Shown: in pieces, positions 61,412-64,000 of the stretch
Numbering within the stretch: position 1 is the stretch's first letter
Layout of the letters: every line of letters begins with the position of its first letter
The notes under the pieces: generated by a model
The model's database searches: none
What the model was told of the DNA's origin: nothing
What the model saw: only the letters and a program-made list of their open reading frames with translations
DNA from: Gyromitra esculenta
Taxonomy: Eukaryota > Ascomycota > Pezizomycetes > Pezizales > Discinaceae
Length of the DNA: 64,000 bases
NCBI GenBank assembly: GCA_038503075.1
Contig: JBCAML010000001.1
Span: 3,286,001-3,350,000, forward strand
Reading direction: 5' to 3'
Position numbers and translations under genes: made by a program

Positions 61412-62055
61412 ATGAAGGTTTTCGAGTCTTCGTGTACCTTTGATTACACATGGGCAAATGTTTCCGTGGCCAACTGGAGAAAATATTGTGCATGGAACAC
61501 CCAGAGCACCCACGTTGTCGCCGTAGACACTTTATCTAGAAGCGTTGATTCCTCAACAGGCGTTGTCAGTTTCCCTCTCTACAATTTCAATATCCATACT
61601 GGTTCCTCTAGCTAACTGGGATTCCAATGCAGCTTCGAACCGAACGTCTCATCACATGTAAACAAAGTGCCCCGCGTTGGCTCATGAAATTCGTAGGGGG
61701 AACGGAGGAATCTTTCGTGCGTGAAGTATCTGAGGTTGACCTGTCTCGACGGACCGTCACGCTTCGGTCGACCAACCTGACAGGCTCAAACTTCGTCTCT
61801 GTCCAAGAAACAGTCATCTATTCCCCTGATCCAATCGCTCCTGAATCAAAGACACTCTTTAAGCAAGACGCCCAGATCACGGCTTACGGTGCCTTTTCAA
61901 GGCTCTGTGGTGCTATTGAAGATTGGTCCGTGGAACGGTTCGGACAGAATGCAGTGAAGGGACGATTGGGTTTTGAGGCGGTATTGGAGATGTCTGCGAA
62001 GGCTTTTAGGGAGATGAAGGAGGGTGCCGGCATATCCGAGGAGGCTAGGGTGTAA
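61412..62055 (+). CDS. UPS2: PRELI/MSF1 family mitochondrial lipid-transfer protein (Ups2-type)
   Basis: A 191-residue protein from two exons: 61412-61564 and 61633-62055 (intron GTCAGT...TGCAG, phase 0). The PRELI/MSF1 domain covers nearly the whole protein: MKVFESSCTFDYTW, ANWRKYCAW, STHVVAVDTLSRSVD, then LRTERLITCKQSAPRWLMK, TLRSTNLTGSNF, AQITAYG and EDWSVERFGQNAVKGRLGFE. Details such as REVSEVDL and KTLFKQDAQITAYG favour Ups2/Slmo (phosphatidylserine transfer with Mdm35 in the intermembrane space) over Ups1. Both exon boundaries fall within the domain and are in frame. No canonical presequence is expected for this family. Confidence 0.92.
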
Positions 62056-62791
62056 ACGTGGACAGGACGATATTGGAGGATATGGACATCATTTATTACC
62101 TCTAGCTGAACCCTACAATTCTTTTGGCAGCTTCAACATGCCTATGCTGGCCCCTTCCAGGTATCACTCGACATCCTATCTCATGATTTTCTATGAGCGA
62201 TGAAGAACGACACCAAACCTTGAATGTCCTTTTAGCTTGTTTCTCGCTCCTATCTTGTGTTCTCTGTTGCTGTTTTGTTTTTGGAGTTTGGATAAAAGTT
62301 TTTGGGGCCGGTTCTAGCTATTACTAAAGGAGTTTCACCGCGGTATCTGTCGATAAACGTGTTTGAAATTGGGTTTCATCATCAAGATATAACGCATGAT
62401 AGTCTTCTTTCATCCTTTTCTTTCACTCTTTCACATATCTTCTGCATTCCTAGAGTTTTTCTTTCGAGTGCACCAAAGTGACCATGGGCGTGGGGACCCT
62501 GGTCCTGTATCTACCCCTATATCGTTTTTCGAGGGTGTCAGGCATGACTTCACGAAATCTAGAGACAAAATAGAAATAGAGGAGAAAAAATATGAGTCTT
62601 ACAATATAGTACTCTCTATACAAATCATCATACGTGTAGTGAATCGTGAATCTAATAATGTGGGGCTCGCAAGCTATAATACTTTCAATATAGCTGAGAT
62701 ATACTCTATGAATAAAGAAACGATCCGCATGATATGCCTATTAATGTAGTTTACACCCCCCAGAAAATGAAAACGGTTAAAATAATATGTT
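62056..62791. other. Convergent 3'-end spacer
   Basis: 737 bp between UPS2 (+) and the SUR7 gene (-). T-rich then A-rich, with an open frame 62396-62749 lacking any recognisable domain. Nothing else seen. Confidence 0.5.
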
Positions 62792-63815
62792 TTATTTATC
62801 CTTTCTCCCAGTAACGTTTTCCAAATCTGATTGTTCTTCAGTCATCTCATCTGAAGTAGCAGCTTGTCCCTGGGCTACCTTTGCCATCATCTTTTTCGTT
62901 CTCCTCCGGGATACCGTACAGCAACACATGGCCGCGTGTAACGCGAAAGCCAGTAATGAGAACCCAGATGCCATCCACATGAACACAAACATGTGCTTTC
63001 CGATAATTCCACGAATGTTGAAATCCGGCTGATCCTCGAATACTTTTTGAAATACTACGAAGAGCGCTGTCGAAATTGCAGCTGCGATAGTTGTGAAAAG
63101 AGCAGCAATGAAAGAGATAAGACCGGTAGCAAGTGAGTTCCATCGAGTATAGATATCGATCCAGCCTGTCGATTGTAATTATATATTAGTAATTTTGAAG
63201 CATCTGACTAGGGAGATGTCGATTTTTGGGAGGAGTTTTACCAATCGCTAAGGCTGCTGCTGAAAACCCAATTCCTATAAAGTAGCTTGTGAACATCCAG
63301 TGACTTGCCATTTTCGCAATATTAAGTGCATCGCTTATAGTAGCCGGAATTGCAACTGCGCGCATAAATTAACCTGGATGAACCATATCTAGAAGTATCC
63401 ATGAGAAAAACTTACTTGTGGCACCATCAAGAAGTTGGGAAAGTAGTATTTCAACGGGATCAAAAGAGTAGAGGGCCTTCGGCGGGGAGCAGTAAGTAAC
63501 ACCTTGTCCTTTATATCCCTCGCAATAATTCCATAATCCAACCTGATAGAAATCCCTCAAGCCCAAGGTTTGTGCGATCGAGTTAACAAGAACAGCATTT
63601 GGAAATGATCGTGGGATAATGTTGGAGACGTCAATACGGAGGAAGTACATGCTATCAAGTATTCTGACATCGCGAATGTTACCCACTAAGACCAAGATAG
63701 AAAATACAATTGAAACGAGGGTGAGTGATTCGGCTATTGCAGTGGCGTGTTTTCGTCGCAAGGTAGCTTCCTTTACTGGAGAACGAGGTTCGTTTGGTTG
63801 TCTAAGGCTCAGCAT
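62792..63815 (-). CDS. SUR7/PalI (claudin-like) four-TM membrane protein
   Basis: A 295-residue protein from three exons: 63815-63416, 63355-63242 and 63165-62792. Four transmembrane helices are visible: about 27-49 (LTLVSIVFSILVLVGNI), 155-172, 183-210 (LISFIAALFTTIAAAIST) and 230-255. The first extracellular loop contains the claudin-type signature GLWNYCEGY with a downstream Cys (TYCSPP), diagnostic of the SUR7/PalI superfamily. Members include eisosome-associated Sur7 and the pH-signalling receptor PalI/Rim9. The short cytoplasmic tail (about 255-295, basic then acidic) lacks the long PalI tail, favouring the Sur7-like branch. Start ATG 63815 is the first in frame. Confidence 0.88.
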
Positions 63816-64000
63816 TGCTGGTAATTTCTGGATATTTGAGGGTTGGAAAAATGTGGAAGATTTAAGTACCGGGCCAGCAAAGATATTTGTCCGTCATAAG
63901 AGACTAACGTAGGAGTAAATATAGAACACGAATTAAGTGGGGGAACATTCATTAAGGGCAGCTACAAGAGCTCCCGTATGAGCGATACATGTAGTTTTGT
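63816..64000. other. SUR7-gene upstream region at window edge
   Basis: 185 bp of presumed promoter with a TACATGTA palindrome (63986-63993). It is cut by the window end. Confidence 0.5.

Overview
The window is nuclear DNA of a filamentous ascomycete (Pezizomycotina). The genes are split by short spliceosomal introns (mostly 45-130 nt, GT...AG, with CTAAC/CTGAC-type branch sites). Their products are clearly ascomycete: a PHO81/NUC-2-type phosphate regulator, SUR7/PalI, a Cue5-like receptor, Rsp5, Pab2, Spc25 and Coa1. Intron density is high (CRM1 has 12 introns, RSP5 has 10) and there are 8- and 18-nt microexons, which suggests an intron-rich lineage; I cannot fix the class. I assembled 20 protein-coding genes exon by exon. 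All splice in frame, and nearly all were cross-checked against family motifs. I saw no rRNA, convincing tRNA, CRISPR array or complete autonomous transposon.

Layout. 1-1630 is non-coding and holds a 340-bp hAT-type MITE. 1631-4122 (-) is SEC39 and 5350-7505 (-) is a CHY/CTCHY/RING ubiquitin ligase. 7.5-18.2 kb is gene-poor: its only gene is a secreted poly-Ser/double-psi beta-barrel protein (11566-12694, -), plus five TA-flanked inverted-repeat elements, four of them packed into 1 kb. From 18.2 kb the density rises: PAB2 (+), RSP5 (+), a GPI-anchored Cys-rich surface protein (+) and a mitochondrial carrier (+). A further copy of one MITE family lies near 28.6 kb. Then come cytosolic aspartyl-tRNA synthetase (-), a CUE-domain protein (-), mitochondrial ribosomal protein uL3m (+) and exportin CRM1 (-). 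After 3 kb of spacer there are two single-pass membrane proteins with long cytoplasmic tails (+,+). Next are the PHO81-like regulator (+), COA1 (-), SPC25 (-), SWC4 (+), a DOT5-like nuclear peroxiredoxin (-), UPS2 (+) and a SUR7/PalI protein (-).

Functional picture. Most genes are dispersed housekeeping functions: ER tethering, ubiquitin ligation, nuclear export, mRNA 3'-end binding, kinetochore, chromatin, mitochondrial translation and lipid transport. I see no biosynthetic or defence cluster. Five genes (DPBB/poly-Ser, GPI-Cys, SKG6-like, MID2-like, SUR7) serve the cell surface. The most noteworthy observations are the PHO81-like gene, whose start codon appears to be split by an intron (AT|G) and which has a CACGTG site just upstream; the abutting TA-flanked MITE nest; a CRM1 with Thr at the leptomycin-B-reactive Cys position; recurrent AAG 3' splice sites; and a strong excess of the palindrome TACATGTA in non-coding DNA.
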